A stretch of 64,000 nt of DNA, from positions 52,234,851 through 52,298,850 of the forward strand of contig NC_092796.1 in NCBI RefSeq assembly GCF_918797505.1. Reading direction: 5' to 3'. Below are positions 35,050 to 50,000 of the stretch, one piece after another. The stretch is from Bemisia tabaci (lineage: Eukaryota; Arthropoda; Insecta; Hemiptera; Aleyrodidae). Below the pieces are notes generated by a model that saw nothing but the letters and a program-made list of their open reading frames with translations, made no database searches and was not told the origin of the DNA. Positions within the stretch are counted from its first letter, which is position 1. Each line of letters starts with the position of its first letter. The position numbers were made by a program, and so were the translations under genes.

Positions 35050-38000
35050 CTGTTAAGAAGTTAAGAGAAAAAGGTTAAAAAGCTAGAAAGGAATAGACAC
35101 TTAAGTCTATGATATTGTGGACAAACTTAGTCATATATTTCTTGTTCCTTCAGGCCCAAAAATGTTAATTTTAGTTTTCAACAGAGAATCTCCTTAAATA
35201 TTTCAAAGAATAAATAGCAAGCACTTTTATAATAGTGCTAGTTTAAAAGGCCAATAGGACGTGCTTAAAATAAAAAAAACTATCTCCATTGTGACTTAGG
35301 CCGCGAGGTCCATAAGAATACATCCATGACACGAACCATTTCCAGGGGTGCAAAAAACGCCATTCAGCCGAACGTTTCACGCAAACTGAGATTATCTGGT
35401 CACTTTTCCAGATTTTTTGAAAAAATGACTTCTTTGCACTTCACTTTTGAAAATTTGCTTAACATGTTTCCGAAAAAGTTGAAAGGATTGATGCACTGTC
35501 GAAATTTTCGAAGTCGTTTTGGACAGAAATTTCTTCACCAATCACGCAATCTGCGGATCGCATGAAGGCACCATGGCAAGCAACAAGTGAATGGGTAAGA
35601 GAGGCCCATGCGCCAAGAAAAAGAAAAGAAATGAAAAAAAACTCACTTGTATTTGCTAGGTATGATACCACATTGGTGCTGGTAGCCATCTTGATCAACA
35701 AGCCATGCACGCCAGTTTCCTGGTATTCCGTTGAACATGGTGTTGTCAACATACAGGACATCATCTTTGTGGAACCTTAATTGTAAATCATCTCCCAGCT
35801 CACCAGTTCTATCGAACATTGCTCGAATGTAGAAACTATCTCCTGGCTTGTCTTTTATTTCGTTGTACCCTGAAATTTTGAGCAAGAGGTGAGGTAAATT
35901 CCAGATTTAACAGAGGCAAAAAGAAATGAATAAATAAAGAGAGAAGAAATAGGAGTATGCATAAATTATGGTAATGTAAAGTGTCACAACTCGATAAAAT
36001 GCAAACATTTTAAATGGAAAAAGTATAAAAACTTGTACAGAAAATCTACATTTATCATCCTTGTAAAGTATTACAGCACTTATTGAACCTACCTAATTAC
36101 TTCATTTTAGTTCTTAAATTGATGCATTACTCCATTGATAAAAAATGTCAGTTAATTTTTACAGAAAAGCATGCACTAGGTGTATTTTCACAAAAATTCT
36201 TTTTCATCTCAACATTAGCTTTTCAAACTAATCCCAATATCACTTCCGTCATCTATCATTGGACTGAGTTTTAATGATATTTCAAGCAAAAAATCCATTT
36301 TGATATTGAAACTTACTGTCAATGTTATATTGAGCTAAAACTGTTACTTTATCCGCAGGTTTAGCAAGTTCATATGCTGCTTCTTCTGCGGTAGCTTGTC
36401 GTAAATTTGTTGAATTGTACTCTAAAATTCGATCGCCAGTCCTGAAAAATTAATAAATAAATTAATGAATAAAAATAGAGAAATGTAGAACATCCAATGG
36501 AAATAGTTATGTAAAAATATGTAAAATTGACGTGAATTTTGATCAATTGTAGATACATGACACATAAAACACAGATTGTTGACATTACATAAAATTAAGT
36601 TACAATTGAAAAATACTGTATTTCCTTCGGAAAATAAACTAAAAATTAGTTGCCGTCTAAAGTAGAATAAAAATTACAAAAAAAAACTGGTGCGGAGCGC
36701 CGGTTCTTGGGGGGGGGGCGGGAGGGGCTTTGCCCCCAACTGTGCTCTACATAAAATTTTTCCCTCTACGGTGAAACTACTCTGCATAATGTAGAATCAT
36801 GACGTCACCTCGGCTATGACGGTATGATTACCAACTTGTGTCTATTTTTACATTCTTTTTCATCTTCTTTTCCTTATCAAATGAAAAAAAAAAGGTCGAA
36901 AAAGCTAAAATCTTGATAATTTGAGACAAAAGTGAATAAAGTGAACAGTGTGGGTACACGAGTTCCATTCTAACTTTGAAAAAAGATTAAACTGAAATTG
37001 AAAAAAAAAATCCATACTTGTGAAAGACAAATGGAAATCTTACCGCAAACCAGCATTATAAGCTAAAGAACTAATTTGGACGCTATGAACGTAAATGCCG
37101 ACAGCATTTCCTCCTACTAAACTTATTCCCAGATTGCTGCACTTCCCAGTTTCCATAGTTAAGTACCTTGGACCATCACTGTAAAATACAAAAAAGACAA
37201 ATATTCATATGAAAATACTATCAATAAGGTGGAAAACGACCTGCGCGAAATTTATCTTCGGCATGAATGCCAGAAACACAATGATGCAACTAGTTTAGTC
37301 AAAAATCACTCAGCTTTAAGAATTAAAAAATTGACCGTTAGGGCTGTTTTGATCCCCGGTCCTCTCCTGTCATGCCAGTCGATAGGAACCGCCGGTTAAA
37401 AAAACTGTGACTTGGTAAATGTTTCCAAGTAAAATCCGTTTTTTCAATGCAGTCAGGCCTAAAAATCTTCTTCACAGCAACAGAAGTACTCAGTACACAT
37501 TGTTACTTGATGGTAAGATTTGGCTTACCATTAAATCTCTCTCATCATCATAAGATACAGTTGTAGCTTCAGAAAACAAGTGTATAAGAAAACTTAATAA
37601 TTGAACACTATTTTTCAGAAAACAGTGATACACACCTGTCTGAGGTTTTCTGTCGGGTTAAAGTTGAAATGGTGTGTCCTACAGCTGGATTACTCTTACG
37701 TCGGGATTCTGGAGAATTGCATGGAGTAGGAGTGTCAGATCTACTTTCACCACTGCTCGAACTTCCACCCTCAAGTTCATGATACTCTGAAAAATGAAAG
37801 AGGGTTGAAAATAGCTCAAGGGGCCTTTTACAGTCAAATCTTGATGTTTGTCTCACAAGGATTGAGAATGACCCAAACTGCCAGTAAAGATGCAGGTGAA
37901 TTCTCTGATTTCCTGTCAATGTTTGTACAATGTGTCTGTTGTGCGCAAGAGATATGGCATTATATATATACGTAATCTTTGCAGGTAAAATCGCACAAAA

Positions 38001-41000
38001 ATCACCTTAAACACGCCAAATAGTCTAAAATCCATTCCATAGTGCACAATTAGCGTAATTTTTAACAAGCTTTTTCAAGTTTCTTGCGTCCGCTGGCAGT
38101 TTTTTTCCGTTATAGCCAACCAGGATTGCACAGACAGAAGAGTCAGAAAGACTAATCTGAGTAAACAAACGATTTCGCTGACTATTTCTATTGCAACGTA
38201 TTTCAATTGTTTTTAGCAATTGTTTCCTTTATATTTCTAAATTTTACTATGACAAAAGCTTGAATAAATTGAAATCTTACGTGAAAAGAGTTTATAAAAG
38301 TTGGTGAGATTGTTTGTTTATTTTAGTTATGTCTCTCTCCGGGCAAACCTGCCTGCCAGTCACCAAGAAAAACTGCCTGAATATGCGTTAAATTTGAAAA
38401 AGTGTGTTACAAACTATGCAGATTGCGCGCTTAGGAGTGGATTCCAAACTCTTTTATGTGCCCCACGTGATTTTCGAGAGAATTTACCATTAGAGTGTAT
38501 ATTCAGTTGGCTATATCTCTTGGGTGCAACAGACCCATTTACAGGCAATTGCCACCAATAAGGTATGGGCCCAAAAGACAAGGTATGCTGCTGCGTTTCA
38601 AGAAAAATATGAACATTCAAAGATTGCTACGAAAAAATTACTTCCAGGCTTCGCTAGAGACCTGCTTAACCAAAAATTTCAGACATATTGGTTTAAGTTT
38701 TAAATCAATTCCCGGAAAATTCTACAAAAATATCTTCAAAATAATACAGAACTCGGAAATACAGTGAAGGCTATTGAAAAATCTCAGAAAACGCATGAAA
38801 ACTTACTATCAGGACTGTACTGTACAAGCATAGTGATAGAATTGCCACACTGTCTCAAAACATTTGCAGCGAGTTGATAAGTAGCACTCCTCATGTTGAT
38901 TCCACAAACTTCAAGAAGTTGATCTCCAACCTGAATACATAAAAAAAGAGCAACATTAAATGAAAAGAAAAACTAATTGAGCCCTAAGAAATACTTCTAC
39001 AGACTACATTTAATTCTGAGGGGTTTTAAGAATAGAATTTAGAATAGAATTTTTATTGATGCATACAGCCTACAGTAAACAGCTCTGGCACAAGTCAAAA
39101 TCTACAATTAATACAACAATTACAACAATTTAAGCAAAATAAAATTATACAGGCTCCTCAAAAAATTCTTCTAGATTATAATAAGCTTTATTTTTTAGTT
39201 TTATTTTCAATTTGTTAAGGAATATTTTGACGGAACTTTCCCTGTACATTCTTTTAACTTGTTGGTCAAGGTGTTGAAAAATCTTATCGCTTGATTTTGA
39301 ACCCATACCTCTTCCCTTATACCAGAGAACATGTTTGAATGGTTATGAATGGTCAATGAATAGTTATTGTAGGACACTGGTGATCACATTTGATCTGTTT
39401 ATCATTGCGGCGATAGGGGAAATGGTTTCTGAACACATTATTTTGCCGAGGACTTTTAATTAAATATTCCATTAAGTTTTAAAGAAAAATATACCACAAA
39501 AGTTTGAGCTTTTGCTCAGAGGGTACAGAAAATTTTTGAAACTGTTAAACAGTGTGAAATTGCCTTAACCTCATTTATCCTAGAATTATTGAATAAATAC
39601 CTGAAGGCCAACTTGGGAGGCTAAACTGTGCTCGCTAACTGTGGATACAAAAACACCACCACTTTTCAGACAGGATATCTGTATTCCAAGAGGCTCCACT
39701 GACTTGTCGATATGGACACGGCGTAATTCTCCTGGTAAAGGTCTGGAAAAAAAGATAGCTTTGCATTTTTAAAATGACCTGTGTAGGCTAAGAAAAAGGA
39801 TGATAGGTTAAATACATATCTCCCTCAACTACCTGAAAACATCAAAAACTTTAAGACTAAGTATTTTGAAAAGACTCAGAAAATTTTAATGGACTCTCTT
39901 TCCAAATGTCATCACTTATCATTTGTGTATTTCCTTTTCTCAGCAAAGGCATTGAATTTTTTGAAATTTTAGTCAAAACGTCAACAAATGTATATACAGG
40001 CATGCGATACATTTTAACGTAAAATCATATTGATGGCCATAGTTGAAAAAAGGGTAGCTCCATGGCAAGGTTTCAAAATTGCCGATATACTACTGAACTG
40101 TACATCCTGCTGTTATGTGTAGTACTATTTTGGAGTGAAAGGAAGAAAAATTCCCAGAAAATTTTCTGAGAATATACTGGTTGAGGTTTGTTGTGAGAAA
40201 ATATATGACCTGAGATGGAGATGTTCTTACGTCTCGATCAGAGATTCACATTTTATTTTGTTAAAACATCCAAAAAGGGTTTGACGTCTTCAATTTTCCA
40301 AGGGACCTTCCAAATTTCCTCCGATTGTTACACGACATTTATGGACACCTTACCTGCGACTGTAGTAGGTCGAAGAAATGAAAAACGTTCAGCTGCTCAC
40401 TTTCTTTGGAGACCGAACAGTTATACTGGTAACGAGTTCCTTTTGTTTTGGCGAGAACCGGAACTCAGCACTTCAACGTGAAAGGTAGGCATTGGACTCC
40501 CTCTTTCCGATGACTTCTCGATACTACCGGTAGAAACTTTTCCTCCGCTGCTCTTGCTTGCAACGCTAGGGTTGGATGGGATCCTGAAATGTGACAGAGG
40601 TGTGTGCTCAACTTTGTTGATGAGAAAGCTTCGATTAATAAGTCAACTGAGAATAAAATAAAAAAGATAAGACCAGGAGACGGTGGCCTTTTTTAATGAT
40701 ATTTGTTTGCATTTATCTGGTATAGTTTATTAGGCCTCGAGAACTTAACTCAAAATACATGAAAGAATCGACATATTACCCAAGACTGTAAGCTTTGATA
40801 ATGTAATAGTTAAAGCACTTGGCTGCTCTTTAGTTTTTTCCCCTGGATCCACTGAACTTAAAATGAGGAAATTACTTGAGGTGCAAATTTTTAACTTTTT
40901 TCTATATTATCTTATATTTACTTACAAAACTTATGGGTGTATTCATCTGGTATTTAACTTACTATTATTTTTTAGGCGAAGGGTATGTATGCGAGAACAT

Positions 41001-44000
41001 CATTACTCAAAAAGAGACTTCAAACACATAGATTCTGGAGACTTCTTACTTTAAGAAGGAAAAAACAAAATGGAGCGAAAAAAGGGTCTTACCCGAATAT
41101 CTTGGTTTGTCGATTTCTTCCTGGGAAAGGTGCCACCATGATAAGGTTGATATGACTCTGGGACAGGAAGATCATCATGGGCTCGACACCCTCCAGGATG
41201 AGAATGAGCAGGTACAATTGACTTAGATTTATGATATGCAGAATCAACAGACGGAGAGTGAGTGTGATGAAACTGGAAAAAGAAATATTGAAATGTGATA
41301 ACACACATAAAGAACAGAGGATTTACTCTGTTCTGTCCATACACTTCAGAAAAAAATCCAACTGCACCCAATTTTCCCAGACTTTTCTTAAATCTATTCC
41401 ACCATCAGGAAAGGAGCGACATCTAACATATAATTGACCCTAATATACCTTTTTAACCCGTAATGATTAATTGACTCTGATCAGTCATGTGTATGCTCGC
41501 ACCGCTAGACAAGGTAACAAAGTTGATGCTATCTGTATACATGTTTTCCTAGTTATAATACTCTGTAGACATGATGTGCGCAGCCGAAAATTACTGAAAT
41601 TGACACCTAACAAAGATATTTCAAGTTTCTTGACGCTTGAATTCAAACCTTCCGCTCATAAAAACTCAATCGTATAATGAGTTAAAACGTGCACTAAACG
41701 TTACCATGAACAGTCTTGCAATGTAAAGATCTGGCAACTCAATCTGGACCGTTGGCTGCAATATACAAAGTTATATATAGTTTGACTACACAGGGTGGAA
41801 ATGACAAATGTTCAATTAAGAAGCCTGTCGAGAAACCTTGTGTTACGCGATCGACTGTAGTAATAGCATTGAGTTTCTAGGCATTTCAATTTCCCGGGAC
41901 AAATGTAAAATAAAAACAATGATACTTAGTAAGGAGTTATTTCATATTTTGATGCAGATTCCTCGTTCTACGTGATGTTTTGGTCCAGAATTATGTATAA
42001 GAATTGTTAGTCAATCAACTAGTCAAGGCCTGGACTTTTCCTGATTTCTTCAGGTTGTTGTAAATTTCCTGACTTTCTAGGTTTTTCAGACCGCCAAAAA
42101 CCTTGATTAATAAACGGATATAATGAGGAACTCACCGATGAAAGCGGACTGTAAGAAGGAACTGAGGGTTCGAAGCAATAAGACCTTGGATCCGAGAGTG
42201 ATACGGTTCATTCGCTTTTTTTGATAGAAACCTCACTGTGAAGCGTTTGAGTAACGATTGTGAGCATGAGAATGCGAAACTGGATGCAAAAAAGGTGTAA
42301 ACGGATAGTGCGGAGTGCCGTAGAGTTGAGAGTGAATTCGACTGTGTGACTGGGAGTCTGCATTGGATTCGGTATCCGAGGACTGGTATTGTTTTGGTGT
42401 TTTCTTCTTCACGTAATACTCTAAAACTTCTTTACCTACAAATTAGAGCAAAAAATGAGGACATCATAAAGTGGTTAAAGAACAGCTTGGGTAGAAATTT
42501 AAAGGATGTGAAGGTTATAACCTTCCAAATTTAGATTCACTGAATGGACATACTCAACTAGAATTCTGAGCTTAAAAGTTGCAAAAAAGGATTAGCTATG
42601 CATGATAAAAAAGGTTCCGAAGATGTAAATCTCATAGTCCAACAATGAAAAATGGCCGCTGGTGGACGTAATTGGATGACTCCAGGATGAGCGCTTCTAT
42701 CTATTGTTTGAGGGTTTATAGGCTAGGGCAAGTCTAGATTGCTTAAATGAAACATTGGGCCTGAGATTCCACATTTAGAAAATGCTCTGAGCCAATCACT
42801 GACTCGGTCCTTCACTTGCTAATTTTTGCAGTAAAAGCTTTAGTTGTACGTTCATCTACCTTAATTTTGAATTAACAATACTTCTTTGACAATTCTACTA
42901 ATAAAGTACAGGAGAATAACAAATACGACACAAATGTAAATCAATTCCTTACCGATGTTTCCTGACTTGACTGAGAAGTCAATGGCCTCTCCATCCTTCT
43001 GCGCATATGGAACTTCGCTGTTCTTCTGGTCTCTGACAGCAAGGTGGAAAATTATAGTTTGGCGGATTGTTCAACAAAACGGATAGAGGGAGTCGCTCTT
43101 TTTTCGTCTCTAGGAATGCTATGATTCGTCCCCCGTTTGTGTGTGCGATGGAGAGGCTCCTCCATCGCACTTTTGGCCATGTGCCTCCGTTCTTGTCCAT
43201 CTCTTTACTTTTATGATGGTGACTATGTTTGCAATGATACGAATCATGACCGAATCTAGTTCCGCAATAGCATCATCTCGCTCTTGGTCAAAAGGAACTG
43301 GAGATGCATCACGATCATGTATGTGTTTTTTCTCTTCTTTTAAGGACCTTCCGCAGCGCCCATGGACTACGTCCATTTTATCACAGATCAAATCCCATTT
43401 GTTTGAAGTAGAAGGTTTTTCTAATGCTGGTTTCTCTGGGACTTCATAGATTGGCTTCTCACTGTACCTGGATTGAGCAAGAATACACAGGCAAATTGAA
43501 TAAGAAGCAAGATAGACATAAAACTTAGAAATTTTCACATTTCTATTTTACCTCTTAAATCCTCAGTATCTAAATTCTAAGGTGCTTTAATTAATTAGGC
43601 TATAAGAGGCAACACTAACCCTTTGATTAGCTTTTTGTAATGGTAAGAGTGTAAAATACTTGTCAACTTCTTGCAAACATTGTTACAGCTACAAAATTCA
43701 AATCTCACTTAAATGGAGCAGAAGCGTGACTACATTGTGCGAGAAGGAACACATTTTTTTTCATTTATAACGGTTTTGGGCAGCCAGTGCTGGGTGACAT
43801 AATCAAGTCAAAACTTGGGTCAAAGACAAATAGTTTATGAAGAGACAAATTTATCACTATAAGCTTTTTAAGGAAAAAGTAGGTTTTAAAATGGGAGGGC
43901 TAGGGAACTTTCTGTACCCTTAAAGGAGAGGTTGAATTTTTGTTTACTTTCAACAGGTGAACAGCTCAAAATAAAAAGATTCAAAAGTTCGAAATACTCA

Positions 44001-47000
44001 CCACATGTAAGTGGGCTTATTTTCAGTTTGCGAGCTGCTATTGGTATACTTTTTGTAAACGTCACGATTGGACATCTCTGCTCTACAGTTACTGGAGCAG
44101 TGGGTTGTTTTCAAGGTAGTAAGAGTTAGCAAATTTCCCGGCTCATTCAGTAAAGCCATTGCTTCTCGAAGACTACCCACACCATCTAATGGTCTGTTAT
44201 TGATCTGTAACGAAAATGAAGTTGGTTTACAACTGATTCTAAACTAGAACGTCTACACAGCTGTTGGCGAAAAAGTGTACAGGTGTTAAATGCAACTGTA
44301 AAATACTTAAATTCCTGGATTCCTAGGCTTGTTAAAAAATATCACAACTCCTGCTATGTGATAATGCATTTGGACTAGGGTTCTTTCGCTCACTGAGCAA
44401 GGTTTCTTACCGAAACAAAATTTTCAATTTTCCTCGACGTAATTTCATATTTCATGCCAAAGCATTGGCAAAGTTACTTCTGGTCCGCTGCAAACCCACA
44501 GACTGCATCTCCATGAGTTATAATCTTGCCTAGTGGCCCATTCAATCATCTTATTTTACAAGAAGGTGACACATTATTGCTCCTAGTATCGACAGTTCTA
44601 CTGCAGAAAAGATAAAGGACAATATTTTATTTATGATTCTTATGTATTGAATGCGCAGAAAATTTTCTTCCGAGCTGAAAAACATTAATACAGAAAACTG
44701 ATGAAGTAAAAATACTTACGCTTAATACTCTGTCACCAATAGCTAAATTCCCTTCTTTGGCTGCTAATGAACCAGGACTTATCCTGCTGATGTAGTAACC
44801 ATTTTCTAGCGTTAGGCCATGCTCATAGTTATTTAGCTGTAACTGAAAATGTAAATGAGTTAAAATTAGTGTTTCAGCATATTGAAAAATTTTCAGCTAC
44901 GAAGGGAAAATTTTACAAAGCTTCCTTTCATCTCATGTTAAAAAGGATTTAATTTTTTTCCCCTTCTTTTTCTTTGGCCAATGGTCTGGAAAATGTTTCA
45001 TAGATATTTATACTGGACCATGGACTCAACCACAATTGAGAGGTGGTTAGCTGTTGAAAAAATTTGGAAACAGTATCCTTGCAGGTCTCAGAATTAGTGT
45101 CTATATTGGTGATAGCATGCAAAAAACCTTTTAATTTGATTTTGCTTGTAGATTTTATTTCAGATCAAGATTCATTTTCCAATTTAGGTAAAATCAAGGT
45201 TTACTTACATGTGTTGTAAACAAACTTCTGGCACCAATTCTTCTTCTTTTTACTACCAAGACAACTGAATTTGATGAGCTGGACTTGATTGTTTCAACAA
45301 CCATACGCTTGCTAACATTGCTACAGTCAAAATTATTTACTCGCATGATGCAGTCATTTGCCCTGAAAGGAAATTTCGACAGCGTGTATGAGAATAAATC
45401 TGTGTTGTGGCTGCTTTCTTTATAAAGGAATTTGGTCATGAAAATATGTATCTTGGCACTTTCTTTGTTCTCTAATTTCTTAGTTTGTCAAACCTGATAC
45501 GTTAATGTAGGATCAACTTGATGAACCAACAAAGTGGGAGGGGGGGGGGGTTACTTACTGGAATCATTTTACCTCTTGTCCATGAAAAATTGACTACATT
45601 TTTTAAGTGATTTGAATTTTTTTATAGATAAATAAAACAAATCACAGAGAATGAAGGACATCCTGTTAAGATTTTCCTGGAATACACAATCATGAAAAAT
45701 AAAACCCAGCTGTATTTGCAGGCATTCTACTTGAAGGAAGCCAATTTCTTAAATTATTTACATCCCTTTTGAAGCGCTAATAGCGTAATGTATCCTTCTG
45801 CACTCTTCCTTAACCAAGGAAATGTCTTTAACTCTGATTTTCAATATTTTTTCATAAATTAAGCTTAAATTTTTAGTCATTGCAAAAAGATGCGCAAAAT
45901 TAAAATGCATGTAACACTGGATTTAGACCTCCCTCTTCCAAGTCATGCATCTTAAGGATAACTCAGCTGTCGAATGCTGCCTAACGTGAGTTCTTACCTT
46001 AGTTTCCCGTCAGTTATACTTCCTTTGACTACATTAGCTACATAAATAGCGCTATCGTTGGCGAATATGGGTCATCTCTGCCACCAATTAATTCAAACCC
46101 AAGATCCTCTTCACTTCCCAGACCACTCTAGAAAAAATTAAAGCATTCATGGAAAAAATTAATTACAAATACTGATCAAAAACTTTAGTGCGGAATGCAG
46201 GTAAATGTTTTACCTGAACTCTTTAAATCCTTTGAAAAAGCAAAGAACATGTCACCATGCGAACATGTGAGCTGCCAACCTAATCATTGCGAGATAGATT
46301 TCCACATCGCATTTCAGCTATTCTATTACAGTGAGCTCATAGTTTGTCAAATCTATCTATCTATGAAGATACTACACAGTAGGAATAGTAACACATTTTT
46401 TTGGATTAATTTTTCCCAAGATTAGATAAATTGTTGCGAAAATTGTATTAGTTAGAATCTTCAAGGTTTAATTTACTTTTCGACTGTTTCATTCGATTAA
46501 TTGTTCTGATTTAACTAAGGAACATTTTCAAAAACAAATTTTTTCAATCTGCTTATTCAATAAATAAAATTGAAACATCAAGCTCTTTTTTTCTCCATTT
46601 TGTCTACCAAACATTCTGTGTGAGACGACAGTGTTTATTACAAGGTTGGTATAACCTGTCTCACTATGATTCTATACTTAAAGCATAAGTTAGTGATCAT
46701 GACTCAGGCACAAAGATAACATCCATGAAGAAAATGGACTGACAATAAAATAGTCTGATCACTAAAATAAAAAATAACCAAAAACAAGCTCAAAATAAGG
46801 ATTAATGATTGGTTGTCTTAACTTACCAAGTTAATATTGACCGTTTCAGTATCCCACTCAGCCAAGTCAGTGTCTATTGCAGAATCATGACTGTGACTAT
46901 GCTCAGTAGAGTGGAACTGTAAGATTCGGGATTCTTTCTCTAACTGAGCTTCCATTTTTTCCCTGCAAAAGTTGTGAATTTTAATTTTGAAAAAAGGGTG

Positions 47001-50000
47001 GGTGCACGAACCGAAAATTTCCCTTGTGTTTTAGATATATAATCTCTACTTTTGAGAGGAAATTAGGCAAGGAACAGACAATGTTACAAATTCTGGTTGC
47101 TCATGGACTTTAGAGATTGGAAGTACTCGAGTTCAATTTTGGAAGTTACTACTGAATTAAATTAGTTCAATCACTTTAACTTTCTTATTTAGAGTTTTTT
47201 ATGTTTAAGAAACTCATCTTAATGTATCAAAGAAACTGATCAATAGAGCATAGGTGTAAATTTTTAACTTTAATTAAAGGTGATGAACCAAAATAGACAG
47301 AGGGAGAGATTTGGGTCAAAGATAGACATAGATAGCGCAGGTAATAATTTCAGGGGGTTCAAATACATTCTAATTCCTCATCATCATAGCTTTTGTATAC
47401 CCATAATTTTTATGAGTCATCTCATTTCAGTAAATGAAGGGTAACCATAGAGTACATTAAAAAAGGGGAAAAAAAAGAGGAAGATACTTACTTGAGCACT
47501 TTAAGTTCTTTGGTAGTTTCATTTTTTTGCTTCTTGATGTCATCTGAGTCACGTAATGCCTCAGCTAGATCTGAGACAGCTCTATCACGCTCCTTCCTTA
47601 ACTGATCACATAATGTACGAATGCTTTCACGTTCCCACATTATTTTATCTCGCTCACTGAAAGCCCAGTCTCGGCGACGTTTTGATACTTGCGCTTCTTG
47701 CAGTGCCTCTGTTATACAACAAAATTCCTCATATTTGTCAATTGAAAAAACCAAAAATTCACCGATGGATTTTTAAGGAGATAAGAAGATGGCATGATAG
47801 AGTGCGATGTCTTTGAACTGCAGAAAATGTAGTTCACAAACCTACTTAAAATTGATAAAACCTTCTCGAACAGATCATTATTTTATTTGCAGATACACTG
47901 AATTGCTTGATAGTTAAAAAGATAAATAGAGATCGAGTGCCTTGCAGACTGCATCATTCTTGCAATATTCACCACACTGAATTCAAATGGTTCCTATGTA
48001 AGTAGTACAATATAGGCTCGTGCCAAAACCTGTGTAGTATTTACTGTGTCAATTTATTACAATTTTGTATATTATTAAATCATAAATCAACTGGCTTATC
48101 AAACACGAGAAATTTCAAAAGCAAGAAATACTTGGACTCATTCTCCTGCCTAGAGTGAATATGAGAAGGTTAGATGTCTCTTTAAATTGGAACCATCAAA
48201 CAGCAATGTTTATCGAATGACGTAGGATATAAATCCATATAGAATAAACATTTTGGAACACTACTATTGAAACAGACCATTGAAGTAGCTATGACCACTG
48301 TGATCGGGCAAATTAGGACTTATCTTTCATCAATGAATCTACAAACCAGTGCTGTGACATTGACCCAAAATTTTAGAAGCCAATTAATCGGCATGTATGA
48401 TTTGTAAAAGAAACTATCTAACATTTTCTGAAGGCCGTAGAGATTCCTGATTTAGCAGCATGAAATTCTGCAATAATCAGCGACACAACAGTAATCAAGT
48501 CTACTTTGACCAGTGCTCCTTATTCACAAGTACGTTGGAATCTCCATGTCGGAGGAGTCAATACACAGCTGATGATCTGTAAGTATTATCATTGTCTTTG
48601 AAATATATTTGCAAGTACGACCCGCTGAAAGAAAACTACTTGTGGCATAATCTACACGTAACTTATGACTAAATTTAGAAATTTAAAAATACCTTGTAAC
48701 TCAGCTTGAAGTTTCTCATTCTGCTTTGTCAAACGGTCTATTTCTTGATTCGCCTGATCCAGGTTGTCCATTCGCTCCTTTTGCGATTTCACAAACATAT
48801 CAATTGATGCTGCCTCCACTTCTCTTGCATCGTTTCTTGTTGTGTCTCTTTCTCTGCTGTAGGCATACTCGAATCTGCTCTTCATCGCTTCTCTTTGTGA
48901 CTCTTCTTGGCTGTGAATTCACCAATTTTTCTCGCAAGTCGTTGCACTCTTTTAAAGCTTTGTCACGGTCATGCAATGCAGAGGCAATTTCACGTTTCAG
49001 AGTTTCGATGTGGTACGTTAGAGCTTTTTTCTGCAAGAAAGAGCACCCGTTCATTAGAAAAAAAATCAGAATTAGAATTAGGAGACCTGCCGCCCTGGAA
49101 AAATATTTGAACTATTTCATACATCAGTTAAGCCAAAGATTGGAGAAATCTAACCGTGGCTTAGACATGTTAGGGAGGTTAAGTTCAGGACTGGGCCTTT
49201 CTTGCCAGTTCAGTTTCCATACCCCCTCCCCCTTTCCTCTTCTAAATTCTTGAGGTCAAACTTCACTTTCTTCAAAGCACTTCACTTCTTTGAAAGCAAA
49301 AACGTGCTTATTTTTTGTGGCATCAATGAGCTGAAATTATGATAATCCATGAGAATAATGTGACAGTGATTGTGAACAAAAGTTTCTATGTAAACTTTTG
49401 TTTTGTACATATTTTTATGAGTACCTACGTTGTAAGAAAAAAAAGAAAAAAATCATCTGATGAGAGATATCTTTACAGTTTTTCCGTATGTTTTAGAAAC
49501 TTTACTTCCTACTAAGCATGGACGGGGGTGAAAACTAAAATTGTATAAAACAAAGTGCTGGAGAGAGTGGGGCACAGTAGCAAGAAATTTTTGCAGGGTT
49601 GTACTAGCATAATTTCTTTAATGAAAAGTTTTGTTAAAAAACGAAAAAATTCATTAAAAGCTCAAAAAGTATTTCTGAGGGGAGAAAAAGCTAAATAAAA
49701 TCAGACCAAGCCTGTTGGCTTTTCACTGGTCTGCTTTTATTTTAGTTTGTTGTGTTGTTTGTTGATTTTAGTTTGTTAACTAGTTGTTGTTGCAAAGCGA
49801 TGCCTGAAGCTAAGTTCAGCCGATCAGCAAACACCGTTCCTCCTCCCATGGTTACGTTATCAGAGCCTGCCAACAGTATCGTTTCAAGTAGGTCCCATTT
49901 TTGGCATTTATAATGCAGAATCTTTCTACTACAAGTTAAAACAAATTTAAAAAATTCTTGAAGCTTTATTTCCTTGGTGTTCTCAGAAAATGAATTGGAA

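Noticed and set aside
40401..49030. Programmed ribosomal frameshifting in Dlg5
   Set aside because: Shifts go in both directions at several sites without slippery heptamers or downstream structures that I could see, so simple indels explain them better.
48726..49253. 175-codon plus-strand frame opposite Dlg5
   Set aside because: It is the antisense shadow of the Dlg5 coiled-coil exon.
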